Of a DNA stretch of 64,000 nt, positions 43,277 through 52,737 are shown piece after piece. Source of the stretch: Anaerocolumna jejuensis DSM 15929 (GTDB lineage: Bacteria > Bacillota > Clostridia > Lachnospirales > Lachnospiraceae); assembly GCF_900142215.1 (NCBI RefSeq), contig NZ_FRAC01000014.1:128468-192467 (forward strand). The letters are read 5' to 3'. Every line of letters begins with the position of its first letter. Position 1 is the first letter of the stretch. A model generated the notes under the pieces. It made no database searches. It worked only from the letters and a program-made list of their open reading frames with translations, and was not told the origin of the DNA. Position numbers and translations under genes: made by a program.

Positions 43277-45706
43277 ATGAATGATATACGCTTAAGTAAA
43301 TGGAGGTTTCATTATGGGGATTGCCCGGAAGCTTGGTATAAGGGCTTTGATGACAACAGCTGGGAGGAGGTGGCGGTTCCTCATGACTGGTCCGTCCATA
43401 TGCCTTTTTCCAGGGAGTATTCCAGCGGAACCGGCTATCTGGCCGGTGGAATCGGCTGGTACCGTACGGAATTCTGCCTGCCGGAGGAGCTTAAAGACAA
43501 AAGAATCTATATTACCTTTGACGGTATGTATAAGAACAGCCAGGTATGGTGCAACAGCTATTACCTTGGCAAGCGCCCTTTCGGCTATGCCACCTTCCGC
43601 TATGATATTACTTCCCAGGCTGTATTCGGAGATGCCGTTAATTCTGTTTCTGTAAAGCTTGACCACCGGGATATATCCGACTCCCGCTGGTTTACAGGCT
43701 CCGGAATCATAAGAAAGGTAGTTGTTACAGCCGAAGAACCCGTTCATACGGAGTATAACGGAATCTTCTTTACCACCCCGGAAGTCTCAAAGGAAAAGGC
43801 AGCCGTTAAGGTATTTACCCCCCTGGTGAATGAAACCTCAGAGGAGGCAGAGGTGACCCTGACCCACAGCCTTGTTTTAAAGGATGAGAGCTTTCTTTCC
43901 TTTCGCACAGAGCTTTCCCTTTCTGCCGGCGAAAGGAGGGAGGTAACCTTAGAAGACTGCCTTCCTTCCCCGAAGCTTTGGTCCGTAAAGGAGCCGCACC
44001 TCTATAAGCTGGTAACAGAAATCAACGCCTCCCAAAGGAATGGCTCTCTGATAAGCAGTCAGAACTATGAAACCATGGTCGGCATCCGAAGCCTTCTGTT
44101 TACCCCGGATAAGGGCTTTTTCCTAAACGGGGAGCCGTTGAAGCTGAAGGGTGTTTGTATTCACCACGATGCAGGCTGTCTGGGGGCTGCCGTTTTGCCC
44201 TCCGTATGGCTTAGAAGACTGGAGTCCTTAAAGGAAATGGGCTGCAATTCCATCCGCATGAGCCACAATCCCCATATGCCAGAGCTCTATGACCTCTGTG
44301 ATGCCATGGGATTTCTGGTAATGGATGAAGCCTTTGACGAATGGGAAAACCCCAAGAACAAATGGTGGAACGGTCACAATGTCTATCCGCCCAGACACCA
44401 GGGCTATGCGGAGGATTTTCCCCAGTGGCATGAAAGGGATTTGACCGACCTGATACGCCGGGACAGGAATCATCCAAGCATTATTTTGTGGAGCATTGGA
44501 AACGAAATTGATTACCCCAATGACCCCTACTGCCACCCCCTCTTTGAGACAATGACGGGAAATAATGACAAGGATAAGCCGGCAGCCGAAAGACAGTATA
44601 ATCCCAACAAGCCCAATGCCGAAAGACTCTCCGTCCTTGCAGGGAACCTGACAGCGATTGTAAAGCAATCCGATACCACAAGACCGGTTACGGCTGCGGT
44701 TGCCTTTCCCGAGCTGTCCACCCGTATCGGATACATCGATACCCTTGACGTGGCAGGCTATAACTATAAGGAGGAATGGTACGAACAGGACCACGGACGT
44801 TTCCCGGATAAACCCTTTCTTGGCAGTGAGAACAGCCATTCCCTGGATGCCTGGAAGGCAGTCCGGGACCAGGAATTTATAGCAGGTCAGTATCTCTGGA
44901 CCGGTATTGATTTTCTGGGAGAAGCCCAGGGCTGGCCCATAAGAGGCTCCTATGCCGGCCTTTTAACAACGGCAGGCTTTCAAAAGACTTCTTACTTTCG
45001 CAGAAAGAGCTTCTGGACGGATAAGCCTTTTGTTTATATTACCACCTCCAGAGAGGATGGGGAAAATGGGGACACATCCGATAATTCCTCCAGGGAATGG
45101 AAGGAGATGTTTCGCAGCTACCACTATCTTCCGGGAGAAGGAATTGAAGCCAGATGCTACACCAATTCGGACAGTGTGGAATTATTTCTCAATAACAGAA
45201 GCCTTGGCAGAAAAGCCTACGATGACAGTCTGGGTTATATTTCTTTCATTTTCCCCTTTGAGCCGGGAGAATTAAAGGCTGTGGGCTATGAAAAGGAAGG
45301 AGGGCAGCAGAATAATGTGACCGATGCGCTTTCCACAAGCGGTGCTCCCTGCGGCCTAAGGCTGGAATGCTTTTCCCCTTGTGAAGAGAGCCTTTCCTGT
45401 AACAAAGAATTTATAAAATCTATCCTGCAAAATGACGGCCTTCTACTAAAACAAATAGAGATAACGGTAACGGATGAAAAGGGATATCCCTGTCTTACAG
45501 ACAGCACTCTGCTGTCCGTTTCCATTGAGGGCGGCACCTTACTGGGCCTTGAGAACGGAGACCTGGCAGACACGACGGAATATGCTTCCCCTGTCCGCCG
45601 TGCCTATTACGGAAGGCTTTTGGCCTATGCAGCCGCAGCCCCTGAAGAAAAGACGGTGCTTACCGTGTCCGGCAGCGGTTTAAAGGAAAGAAGCATTACC
45701 CTTTAA
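43277..45706 (+). CDS. Glycoside hydrolase family 2 (beta-galactosidase-like)
   Basis: 809 aa. Three N-terminal beta domains (sugar-binding jelly roll about 1-150, Ig-like, then TIM barrel from about 300), with acid/base Glu410 in SIGNEID and nucleophile Glu518 in LGSENSHS. No signal peptide, so cytoplasmic. Cleaves beta-galactosides, beta-glucuronides or similar; exact sugar unknown. C-terminal extra domain (about 610-805). Convergent with, and overlapping 11 bp of, an AraC gene likely to regulate it. Confidence 0.9.
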   Translation: MNDIRLSKWRFHYGDCPEAWYKGFDDNSWEEVAVPHDWSVHMPFSREYSSGTGYLAGGIGWYRTEFCLPEELKDKRIYITFDGMYKNSQVWCNSYYLGKRPFGYATFRYDITSQAVFGDAVNSVSVKLDHRDISDSRWFTGSGIIRKVVVTAEEPVHTEYNGIFFTTPEVSKEKAAVKVFTPLVNETSEEAEVTLTHSLVLKDESFLSFRTELSLSAGERREVTLEDCLPSPKLWSVKEPHLYKLVTEINASQRNGSLISSQNYETMVGIRSLLFTPDKGFFLNGEPLKLKGVCIHHDAGCLGAAVLPSVWLRRLESLKEMGCNSIRMSHNPHMPELYDLCDAMGFLVMDEAFDEWENPKNKWWNGHNVYPPRHQGYAEDFPQWHERDLTDLIRRDRNHPSIILWSIGNEIDYPNDPYCHPLFETMTGNNDKDKPAAERQYNPNKPNAERLSVLAGNLTAIVKQSDTTRPVTAAVAFPELSTRIGYIDTLDVAGYNYKEEWYEQDHGRFPDKPFLGSENSHSLDAWKAVRDQEFIAGQYLWTGIDFLGEAQGWPIRGSYAGLLTTAGFQKTSYFRRKSFWTDKPFVYITTSREDGENGDTSDNSSREWKEMFRSYHYLPGEGIEARCYTNSDSVELFLNNRSLGRKAYDDSLGYISFIFPFEPGELKAVGYEKEGGQQNNVTDALSTSGAPCGLRLECFSPCEESLSCNKEFIKSILQNDGLLLKQIEITVTDEKGYPCLTDSTLLSVSIEGGTLLGLENGDLADTTEYASPVRRAYYGRLLAYAAAAPEEKTVLTVSGSGLKERSITL

Positions 45707-46637
45707 CGGGAGGAAGCTCCAGGCTGCTGCCTGCAATACTTCTATTATAGTTGGCAGGGGATACTCCCACCGCCTTTTTAAAAACCTTGCTGAAATAATA
45801 TAAATCTATGAAACCAACGGACTGGCCCACCTCAGACATTTTCATGTTTGTGGTGGTAATCAGCTCCGTGGCATGATTAATCCTCACCGTATTCAGATAC
45901 GCAAAGATGGTCTGATGTGTCATTTTCTTAAAAATACGGTTGATATAATCAAAATTGCTGCCGGATATCTCCTCAATGTCGCTGCTGGTTATTTTCCGGG
46001 CATATTCCGTATTCAGATATTCCAGGAGCTTTTGTACCTTATGATAGGATTTGGGCATAACGGAGGTACTCTTTTGAAGCGTATCCATTAAATAGCTGCG
46101 GTACGTTTCAATAAAGGCCTCCAATACCTTTAAGGAACACATGATTTTATAGTTATCCATGTGGTTTTTGTTATGCTTTATTGCTTCATCCAGGAGGCAG
46201 CCCACCTTTATAAAATCAGCCGTGCTGTTAAAATGATAGTATTTCGGCAGCAGGAGTGTGTCCTTTTCTATGGTGGCATACGAAAAGGGGTCGCTCTTTA
46301 AGGAGTCATTATGCTTTGACAGAATAAGCTTCATGTACTCCTCTTCCCTTGTGTCCGCAACCTTTTTCATGTCCTCCTGCCGGAAATGGATGTAATAATA
46401 TTCACAATAGGAAGTCTTATAGCCTTCATGGAAGTAATCCGTATCAAGAAGCAGGAAATCCCCTGCCTGAAGGAGATATTCCCTGTTATTCTCCTTTAAA
46501 TACATCTCACCCTTTTTTATGACATAGATGATGTATTCATCCGCCTTTCTTTTGTTATGCACAAAGGGAGGCTGGATAACAGCCGTATTCATTAATCGTA
46601 CCTTAGGAATCTGTCTGGGATTTAGCTCAAAATACAT
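45696..46637 (-). CDS. AraC family transcriptional regulator
   Basis: 313 aa. Cupin-type sensor N-terminus (IIYVIKKGEMYLKENN, GDFLLLDTDYFHEG) and C-terminal double HTH (DIEEISGSNFDYINRIFKKM, MSEVGQSVGFIDLYYFSKVF). Start ATG 46637 has ATGGAGG upstream; the frame opens 8 codons earlier. Overlaps the 3' end of GH2 convergently. Probably regulates the GH2 or the divergent MATE gene 69 bp away. Confidence 0.88.
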   Translation of the reverse strand: MYFELNPRQIPKVRLMNTAVIQPPFVHNKRKADEYIIYVIKKGEMYLKENNREYLLQAGDFLLLDTDYFHEGYKTSYCEYYYIHFRQEDMKKVADTREEEYMKLILSKHNDSLKSDPFSYATIEKDTLLLPKYYHFNSTADFIKVGCLLDEAIKHNKNHMDNYKIMCSLKVLEAFIETYRSYLMDTLQKSTSVMPKSYHKVQKLLEYLNTEYARKITSSDIEEISGSNFDYINRIFKKMTHQTIFAYLNTVRINHATELITTTNMKMSEVGQSVGFIDLYYFSKVFKKAVGVSPANYNRSIAGSSLELPPVKG

Positions 46638-46706
46638 AGATACCTCCATTTGATAAAACACGTTTATTTACTAACAATATCCACTACAAGGATGAAAGGA
46701 GCCTAA

Positions 46707-48074
46707 ATGGCTGTATTTTCTTACGACAAACAGCTGAATAAAATTGAAACGCCCTCAGGGACCATAACCTTATCCTCCCTGTTCTTCCCTTTCTTTATTG
46801 AAATGATACTGGTCAACACTATGGGAACCATAAATACTATCTCCTTAAGCCACTATTCCTCCGGTGCCGTAGCAGCGGTGGGGGCAGCCTCACAGGTAAT
46901 GAATATGATATATACCTTTTATGGTGTGGTAAGTGCCGGTTCCTCCATTGTTATCAGCCAGAACTTAGGAGCCGGCAAGAAGGAAAGGGCAGCTGACTCC
47001 AGTGTCATTTCCATTCTATTCAGTGCCTCCTTCAGTATTTTACTGGGTATTGCCCTGGCCCTGGCTGCCGCCCCCTTGCTTTCCCTGATGCATTTAAAGG
47101 GAGAACTGTTAGGGCAAGCGGTTTTGTATTTTCGTATCTGCGTCTCCTTCTCCTGTTTTCAGGCAGTTTATTCAGCTCTTTCCAGTATCTTTCGCAGCTA
47201 CGGAAAGCCGAAAACAGCCGTAAAGATTTCGCTGCTTGTTAATTTTACCAATGCTTTCATAAATATACTGATCGTATTCAGGCCATTTGACATACCCTTG
47301 CGGGGGGTATCAGGAATCGCCACCTCCTCTGTAATCAGCCAGTCACTGGGCATGTCCCTTATGTTCCTTTTATTAAAACGCTCCTCCTTTTTCCCTCCTT
47401 TTCGGAAAGGCATTTTAAAGCAGCTTCACCTGATAAAGAAGGTACTCTATATTGGGGTTCCGGGAGGGCTTACGAACCTTTCCTATTCCCTCTCCCAGGT
47501 AGTTTCCACTTCCATTGTGGCTTCCATGGGAACAACGGCCATGACCACCAAAATATACCTGGACAATATTTTCTTCTATGTCTATGTTGTCGGGCTGGCA
47601 CTTGGACAGTCCACCGCTCTTATTATAAGCCGGCTGGCAGGAGCACGTAAATACACCCAGGCACAAAAACTGAACAAACAAAATCTTCAGATAACCCTGC
47701 TCTGCAACATTGCCTTTTCCCTTGTCATTTACCTGGCAGGAAGGCAATTGCTTGGGATGTTTACCGATGACCCTGCTATTATTTCTGCCGGACATCAAAT
47801 TATGCTCTTTGATATCTTTGTTGAAATCGGAAGAGGCTTTAACCACATTGAGAACAATTCCTTAAGGGGAGCAGGAGATGTATTCTTTCCCATGATGGTT
47901 TCCCTTGCTTCCTGCTGGACCGTCAGTATATTGTTTTCCTATCTTCTTGGTATTGTATTTGGTCTCGGACTCACTGGCTGCTGGATAGCCTTTGCCATGG
48001 ATGAGCTTTTTCGGGGCATTACCTATTACCTGCGCTTTAAAAGCGGTAAATGGAAGGCAAAGACCATTGTTTAG
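46707..48074 (+). CDS. MATE-family efflux transporter
   Basis: 455 aa with 12 hydrophobic segments. MATE features include SLFFPFFIEMILVNTMGTI, LGAGKKERA and the second-half SLRGAGDVFFPMMV. AAAGGAG precedes the ATG. Divergent from the AraC gene. Substrate unknown; possibly exports sugar or toxic product linked to the neighbouring GH2. Confidence 0.9.
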   Translation: MAVFSYDKQLNKIETPSGTITLSSLFFPFFIEMILVNTMGTINTISLSHYSSGAVAAVGAASQVMNMIYTFYGVVSAGSSIVISQNLGAGKKERAADSSVISILFSASFSILLGIALALAAAPLLSLMHLKGELLGQAVLYFRICVSFSCFQAVYSALSSIFRSYGKPKTAVKISLLVNFTNAFINILIVFRPFDIPLRGVSGIATSSVISQSLGMSLMFLLLKRSSFFPPFRKGILKQLHLIKKVLYIGVPGGLTNLSYSLSQVVSTSIVASMGTTAMTTKIYLDNIFFYVYVVGLALGQSTALIISRLAGARKYTQAQKLNKQNLQITLLCNIAFSLVIYLAGRQLLGMFTDDPAIISAGHQIMLFDIFVEIGRGFNHIENNSLRGAGDVFFPMMVSLASCWTVSILFSYLLGIVFGLGLTGCWIAFAMDELFRGITYYLRFKSGKWKAKTIV

Positions 48075-48124
48075 AATTACCAAGCAAACCTTTGCTTTGC
48101 AGAGGAATATATGGTAATGCTGTT

Positions 48125-48180
48125 AAAAGCCATCTTAATAGTATGAATTCTACTGATTAGATGGCTTTCTCTTTTATTTT
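48125..48180 (+). terminator. Terminator after the MATE gene
   Basis: AAAGCCATCTTAAT pairs with ATTAGATGGCTTT (about 48126-48168), followed by CTCTTTTATTTTTA. Confidence 0.7.
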
Positions 48181-48256
48181 TAAAGTAATCCTCCATGGTA
48201 CTGACGGAGTCTATACTCCCAGCGGAGTACTTCAAGATATCTTCAACTCCTGGCTT

Positions 48257-48310
48257 AGGAGCTTTTATTTTCTGAGGAGCTTTATTTTCCTGAGGAGCTT
48301 TTATTTTCTG
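48257..48310. repeat. Three direct 18-bp repeats
   Basis: AGGAGCTTTTATTTTCTG occurs three times in tandem (48257, 48275, 48293), the middle copy shifted by one base. Just downstream of the LacI stop codon. Any open frame here is repetitive and unconvincing. Confidence 0.7.
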
Positions 48311-48317
48311 AAAAGTC

Positions 48318-49343
48318 CTATATCTTTTGGCAGGAATCACGAATCGTCAGAAAAGTCTCAACAGATTTAACCCTTTCCGTCTCGTTTCCATTAATACTGT
48401 CTATGATGGTTGCCATCATTTTCTCCGAATGCAGCTTTAAATTATAGTTAACCGAAGTTAGCTGAGGTATTGCAATTTCAGAGAAATACGTATCATCAAA
48501 GGCAACCAGGGATAGATCGGAAGGAATCCTGATTTTACTCTCGGCACAGGCTCTCATTACCCCTATTGCAACCTGGTCATTCACTGCAATAATGGCAGTG
48601 GGTATATTATTTCTGTCAAGGAGCTTTTTCATTGACTCATATCCGCCTTCAATTCCATAATCACTGTCCGTGATAAGTTCAGGGTCCGGCTCCAAATCAT
48701 AAATCTGCAGATAATGCTTCAGCGATTCCCTTTTCCGCACTGTGGGTATTACCGTATTACGTCCGCCTATCAGTGCAATTCTCCTGTGTCCGTATTGAAT
48801 CAGATAATCTATCAGCTTGCCCATTCCATGTTCTTTTTCCGTGTAGACCTTATAGCATTCCGCTCCGGGAAATTCACCGCCTACTACAATCGGCATTTTC
48901 CTGGCTGTTTTATTGATTAAATTCACATATTCGATATTTGGTTCGATTTCATCGGCATTACCACCCACCTGTATAATGGCATCCACGTGCTTTTCACACA
49001 GGTTCTTAAGATGTCCCATTTCGGAGGTAAGATCATTCATCGTATTGCAAAGTATCATATTATAGCCATATTGGGAGGCCAGCATCTCACATTCTATAAA
49101 TATATTGGAGAAATATGGATTTCTTATATCAGGCACTATCATCCCGATGGTTTTGGTTTCCTGTTTGCTTAAGCTCCTGGCCAATCCGTTAGGCTCAAAA
49201 TCATATTTTTTGATAAGTTCTTCTATTCTCTGCCTTTTTTCTTCGCTTACTCTGGCATTGCTGGTCAATACTCTGGATACTGTTGCAGGGGATACCCCTG
49301 CTTCCCTCGCTATATCATATACCGTTATTGCCTTCTCACTCAT
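48318..49343 (-). CDS. LacI family transcriptional regulator
   Basis: 341 aa. N-terminal LacI HTH (TVYDIAREAGVSPATVSRVL) with hinge helix NGLARSLSKQETKTIGMIV, then a periplasmic-binding-like sugar-sensing domain. ATG 49343 with AGGGG before it. Represses sugar genes, target not certain; the palindrome TAAACCGGTTTA at 4891 is of the type it could bind. The 49344-49736 gap holds the YitT promoter. Confidence 0.92.
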   Translation of the reverse strand: MSEKAITVYDIAREAGVSPATVSRVLTSNARVSEEKRQRIEELIKKYDFEPNGLARSLSKQETKTIGMIVPDIRNPYFSNIFIECEMLASQYGYNMILCNTMNDLTSEMGHLKNLCEKHVDAIIQVGGNADEIEPNIEYVNLINKTARKMPIVVGGEFPGAECYKVYTEKEHGMGKLIDYLIQYGHRRIALIGGRNTVIPTVRKRESLKHYLQIYDLEPDPELITDSDYGIEGGYESMKKLLDRNNIPTAIIAVNDQVAIGVMRACAESKIRIPSDLSLVAFDDTYFSEIAIPQLTSVNYNLKLHSEKMMATIIDSINGNETERVKSVETFLTIRDSCQKI

Positions 49344-49550
49344 TACCTGACCCCTCATAGTAACTTTTTTCTGTTTGTCTTTTGCACTGTAATCATAATA
49401 TAATTTGTATTATCCCGTCAAGTTAATAATATGGGATGCCGATATTCCTATAATTTATACACCTTTTTCGGCATTTCCCCTTTCTAATGGCCGCTCCCTT
49501 ATAAGAAGTATTTCCCAGATCTTTTTTCCATAAAAATTTTCTAATGCATC

Positions 49551-49579
49551 TTGACTTTTTCCTATGTTACTATCATACT
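49551..49579 (+). promoter_or_regulatory. Sigma-A-type promoter of the YitT gene
   Basis: TTGACT (49551-49556), 17-bp spacer, CATACT (49574-49579). Confidence 0.45.
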
Positions 49580-49736
49580 ATCTTAGGACCTAAAAGCCTT
49601 TGAAATATCGGGTCCGTGAATGAAAGATTATAGAATTACAAATGCTAAATACGCAGTAAATATCCAATATTGCGGCCATTTTCCCCATAGCTGCCGCAGC
49701 CGGATATGCTCTCTGGGTAAAATAAAGGAGGACCTT

Positions 49737-50600
49737 GTGGAACTGAAAAAGAAACTGCTAGATAATTTAAAAGAATACCTGTTTATATCCGCAGGAGTTG
49801 AGTTAGTGGTTATTGGAGTATATTTCTTCAAATTTCCCAATAATTTCTCAATCGGCGGCGTAACAGGTCTGGCTATTTTATTAAGCAGCCTTCTGGGGCC
49901 TAAAATTAGCACCAGTACCGTTGTTTTTATTATTAATATGATTCTGCTTGTTATCGGATACGTCGTTATCGGAAGAAGCTTTGGTAATAAGACCGCTTAT
50001 GGAACTATTCTGATGTCTGCTTCTTTAAGCCTGCTGGAGGCAGTTTATCCCATGAAAGCTCCTCTTACGAATGAGCCCATGCTGGAACTGGCTTTTGCCG
50101 TGCTGCTCCCTGCCGTCGGTGCCGCCATGCTGTTCAATATTGGCGCTTCTACCGGAGGAACCGATGTTATCGCAGTGATTTTAAAGAAGTATTCCAACAT
50201 TGATATCGGGAAGTCCTTATTTTTCTCCGACCTCATTCTAACGCTGGCTTCCTTTCTCATATTTGATGTTAAAACAGGCTTACTATCCTTACTGGGCCTT
50301 TTAATTAAATCAACCATGGTGGATACCATTATTGAAAATCTGAATCTCCATAAATATCTGACTATTATATGTGAGAATCCAATACCTATTTCGGATTTTA
50401 TATTAAATACCCTGCACCGAAGCGCTACCATAAGCGATGCCCAGGGCGCTTTCAGCCATCAGGAGAAGAAAATCATTTTTACCGTTATGAACCGCAGCCA
50501 GGCAGTACAGCTTCGAAGATTCATAAAGGAAACCGAGCCGGAAGCCTTTATTCTGATTACCAATACCAGTGAAATCATCGGACGCGGCTTCAGAGCGTAA
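49737..50600 (+). CDS. YitT family membrane protein
   Basis: 287 aa. GTG 49737 with AAGGAGG at 5 bases; 39 further upstream codons are open but lack an RBS. Five or six helices (LFISAGVELVVIGVYFF ...), GASTGGTDVIAVIL in the middle, then a soluble C-terminal DUF2179 domain (ISDFILNTLHRSATISDAQG). Family function unknown; a role as a transporter or sensor has been suggested. Ends in a strong terminator. Confidence 0.9.
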   Translation: MELKKKLLDNLKEYLFISAGVELVVIGVYFFKFPNNFSIGGVTGLAILLSSLLGPKISTSTVVFIINMILLVIGYVVIGRSFGNKTAYGTILMSASLSLLEAVYPMKAPLTNEPMLELAFAVLLPAVGAAMLFNIGASTGGTDVIAVILKKYSNIDIGKSLFFSDLILTLASFLIFDVKTGLLSLLGLLIKSTMVDTIIENLNLHKYLTIICENPIPISDFILNTLHRSATISDAQGAFSHQEKKIIFTVMNRSQAVQLRRFIKETEPEAFILITNTSEIIGRGFRA

Positions 50601-50603
50601 ACA

Positions 50604-50655
50604 AGACCCCTGCGGAAAAGAATACTAATTATCTTTTCCGCAGGGGTTCTTTTTA
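50604..50655 (+). terminator. Terminator after the YitT gene
   Basis: ACCCCTGCGGAAAAG pairs with CTTTTCCGCAGGGGT, followed by TCTTTTTATT. Confidence 0.9.
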
Positions 50656-50723
50656 TTAACTTCATAATTATTTTTCTATAACATCTCTAATTTCATACCA
50701 AAAGTAAGCTAAATATTTTTTGT

Positions 50724-51479
50724 CTATCTTTCCAACAGAAGTGTCACAAACAATAATGCCAGCACCAGTATCATAATGGGTTTTACTATCGTATACCCTT
50801 TCTTAAGTACAAGGCCGGAACCGATATAATGGCCTGCAATGCTGAATACAGCTGCGGTAAGGCCTAAGAGCAGGATCAGTTTACCATGGAGAAGAAAGGT
50901 TATCAGTGCTGCGATATTGGAGGACAGATTGACCAGCTTGGTATTACCGGAAGCGGTCTTAATATCCATTCTGGCAAGGGCCGTATAGCATAATAAAAGA
51001 AAGGTACCGGTACCGGGTCCGTAAAAGCCGTCGTAAATGGCAATAAAAAAGGAGGCTGTACAGGCTATAATAAAGGTAGCCCTGTCTGATAAAGGAGTTC
51101 TGCCTTCCTCTGTTTTCCTGCTCCTGAGTACGAAGAAAGCAGTAAAGGGCAGCACAAAGAGCAGCAGATTTTTAATGATTTCTTCCTTTACCAAAAGTGC
51201 CAGATTGGCTCCCAAGAAGGAACCTCCCAGAGCCAGGATTACGGAGACGGTTCCAATACGATAATTGACGGTTTTATTTTTTATGTATCTTGCTGTTGAA
51301 GCAGCGGTTCCGATACAGGAGGATAGCTTGTTCGTTCCAAGGGCATAATGGGGCGGCACACCTGCAATCATATAGGCCGGAAGAGATATCAGCCCTCCTC
51401 CGCCTGCAATGGAGTCAATAATCCCTGCCAGGAAAACCATAGGGCAGACAAGCAAAAAGGTGGTGATGTTTATTTCCAT
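50724..51479 (-). CDS. TauE/SafE (TSUP) family membrane permease
   Basis: 251 aa, about 7-8 hydrophobic segments. Typical IDSIAGGGGLISLPAYMIAG near the N-terminus and DGFYGPGTGTFLLLCY in the second half. The family exports sulfite, sulfoacetate or organosulfur anions. AGGT is 8 bases before ATG 51479. The palindromic element lies between it and the two-component genes. Confidence 0.9.
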   Translation of the reverse strand: MEINITTFLLVCPMVFLAGIIDSIAGGGGLISLPAYMIAGVPPHYALGTNKLSSCIGTAASTARYIKNKTVNYRIGTVSVILALGGSFLGANLALLVKEEIIKNLLLFVLPFTAFFVLRSRKTEEGRTPLSDRATFIIACTASFFIAIYDGFYGPGTGTFLLLCYTALARMDIKTASGNTKLVNLSSNIAALITFLLHGKLILLLGLTAAVFSIAGHYIGSGLVLKKGYTIVKPIMILVLALLFVTLLLER

Positions 51480-51569
51480 GATGAATACCTGTCTTTCACG
51501 TAATATTCCTAACTATACAGGATATAAAGTGCATTGTCAATTTGCCTTAAGAGGTTCTTGGAAACGGAC

Positions 51570-51804
51570 GATGACCAAGGAGTTTATTTTGACCTTTTGT
51601 TGCTCAAGGTTCCTATTCCACTAAACCTGCAGAAAATGTGACTGAAAAGGTAAGCCAGTGCCAAACTCGCTGTAGCAAATATGGATGCGTCAGTTTCCAG
51701 CGCTCAAACAGTGGCACTGGCTTACCTAGCCACATTTCCTGCAGCTTAAGTGTCATATAAGGAACCTCTCGATACAAAAGGTCAAAATAAATTCCTTGGT
51801 CATC
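51570..51804. repeat. Long near-palindromic element (copy 2)
   Basis: Arms 51570-51663 and 51712-51804 match inverted, for example GATGACCAAGGAGTTTATTT against GATGACCAAGGAATTTATTT, TTTTGACCTTTTGT, CTGCAG and AGGTAAGCCAGTGCC. The loop (about 48 bases) contains ACTCGCTG and GCGCTCAAACA, both also found (ACTCGCTG, GCTCAGACA) in the loop of copy 1 at 20427. The other 51480-52026 sequence has no gene. Confidence 0.8.
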
Positions 51805-52026
51805 TGCGTATATCCATTAATTTGTTACACTCATTTGCCCTGCGCTTTTTGAAGCGGGTTTGTATCTTACCATAGCAGATGGTAAAATAAGTTATATTAC
51901 TTATTATGAAATGCCATACCTTACGCACGAAACACCGTACCTCATGCAATCTGTATTGCATTTTTTACCAGGCTGATTATAATGTGCTTATGGCGCCAAC
52001 ATAGAAAGGATTATCGGGGGAGTACA

Positions 52027-52737
52027 ATGGTTTGGATTGCAATCTGTGACGATGAAGCAGCAGTCTTGCAGCAGACGGAAACATTACTGAAGGAGTATCC
52101 GGAGGTGGATTTTTGCATTGATATATTCACTAGCGGGGAAGCACTGCTTGAAAGTACAAGAAGCTATGAAATTATCCTTCTGGATATTGATATGCCCGAA
52201 ACAGACGGGATTGAAACAGCCCGCCTTATCAGGCAGAGAGATAAAAAGGTTAAATTAATTTACATAACCAATTACAGTGATTATACGGTATTTGCATTTG
52301 CCGTACATGCCTTTGCCTACCTTTTAAAGCCCTTAAAAAAGGAGGAGCTGTATAAGCAGTTAGATGAGGCTTTTGAATACATGCAGCTTTCCGCTAATCC
52401 GCAGCTGGAATTCCACACAGCTGAGGGAATTCTACGGATTAACTCCAATGATATCCTGTACTTTGAATATCAAAACCGTAAAGTTTATCTTAGGAGTAAG
52501 ACAGATACTTATATCTTAAAATGCAAAATTACAGACCTTGGAGTGCAGCTAAAAGAGAAAGGATTTTATATGCCCCATAAAAGCTTTGTTGTAAATCTCT
52601 ATTCTGTGAAGAACATTAAAGGCTATGATATTTACCTGATTAATGGATTAACCGTTCCGCTGTCACAAAAAAAATCCATGGAATTTAGAAGGGCATTAAA
52701 CCGCTATTTATCGGAAGGGATAGGATTACATCTATGA
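52027..52737 (+). CDS. LytTR-family response regulator
   Basis: 236 aa. Receiver domain (MVWIAICDDEA with Asp pair, phosphoacceptor Asp in LLDIDMP near 60, Lys in LLKPL) and C-terminal LytTR DNA-binding domain (FEYQNRKVYLRSKTD ... HKSFVVNLYSVKNI). ATG 52027 has GGGGGAG. Its stop overlaps the kinase ATG (ATGA). AgrA/LytR type. Confidence 0.94.
   Translation: MVWIAICDDEAAVLQQTETLLKEYPEVDFCIDIFTSGEALLESTRSYEIILLDIDMPETDGIETARLIRQRDKKVKLIYITNYSDYTVFAFAVHAFAYLLKPLKKEELYKQLDEAFEYMQLSANPQLEFHTAEGILRINSNDILYFEYQNRKVYLRSKTDTYILKCKITDLGVQLKEKGFYMPHKSFVVNLYSVKNIKGYDIYLINGLTVPLSQKKSMEFRRALNRYLSEGIGLHL

Noticed and set aside
48077..48340. Reverse open frame of 87 codons with a Lys-Ala-Pro repeat
   Set aside because: It is the translation of three 18-bp DNA repeats and a terminator, with no RBS, and overlaps the LacI 3' end.
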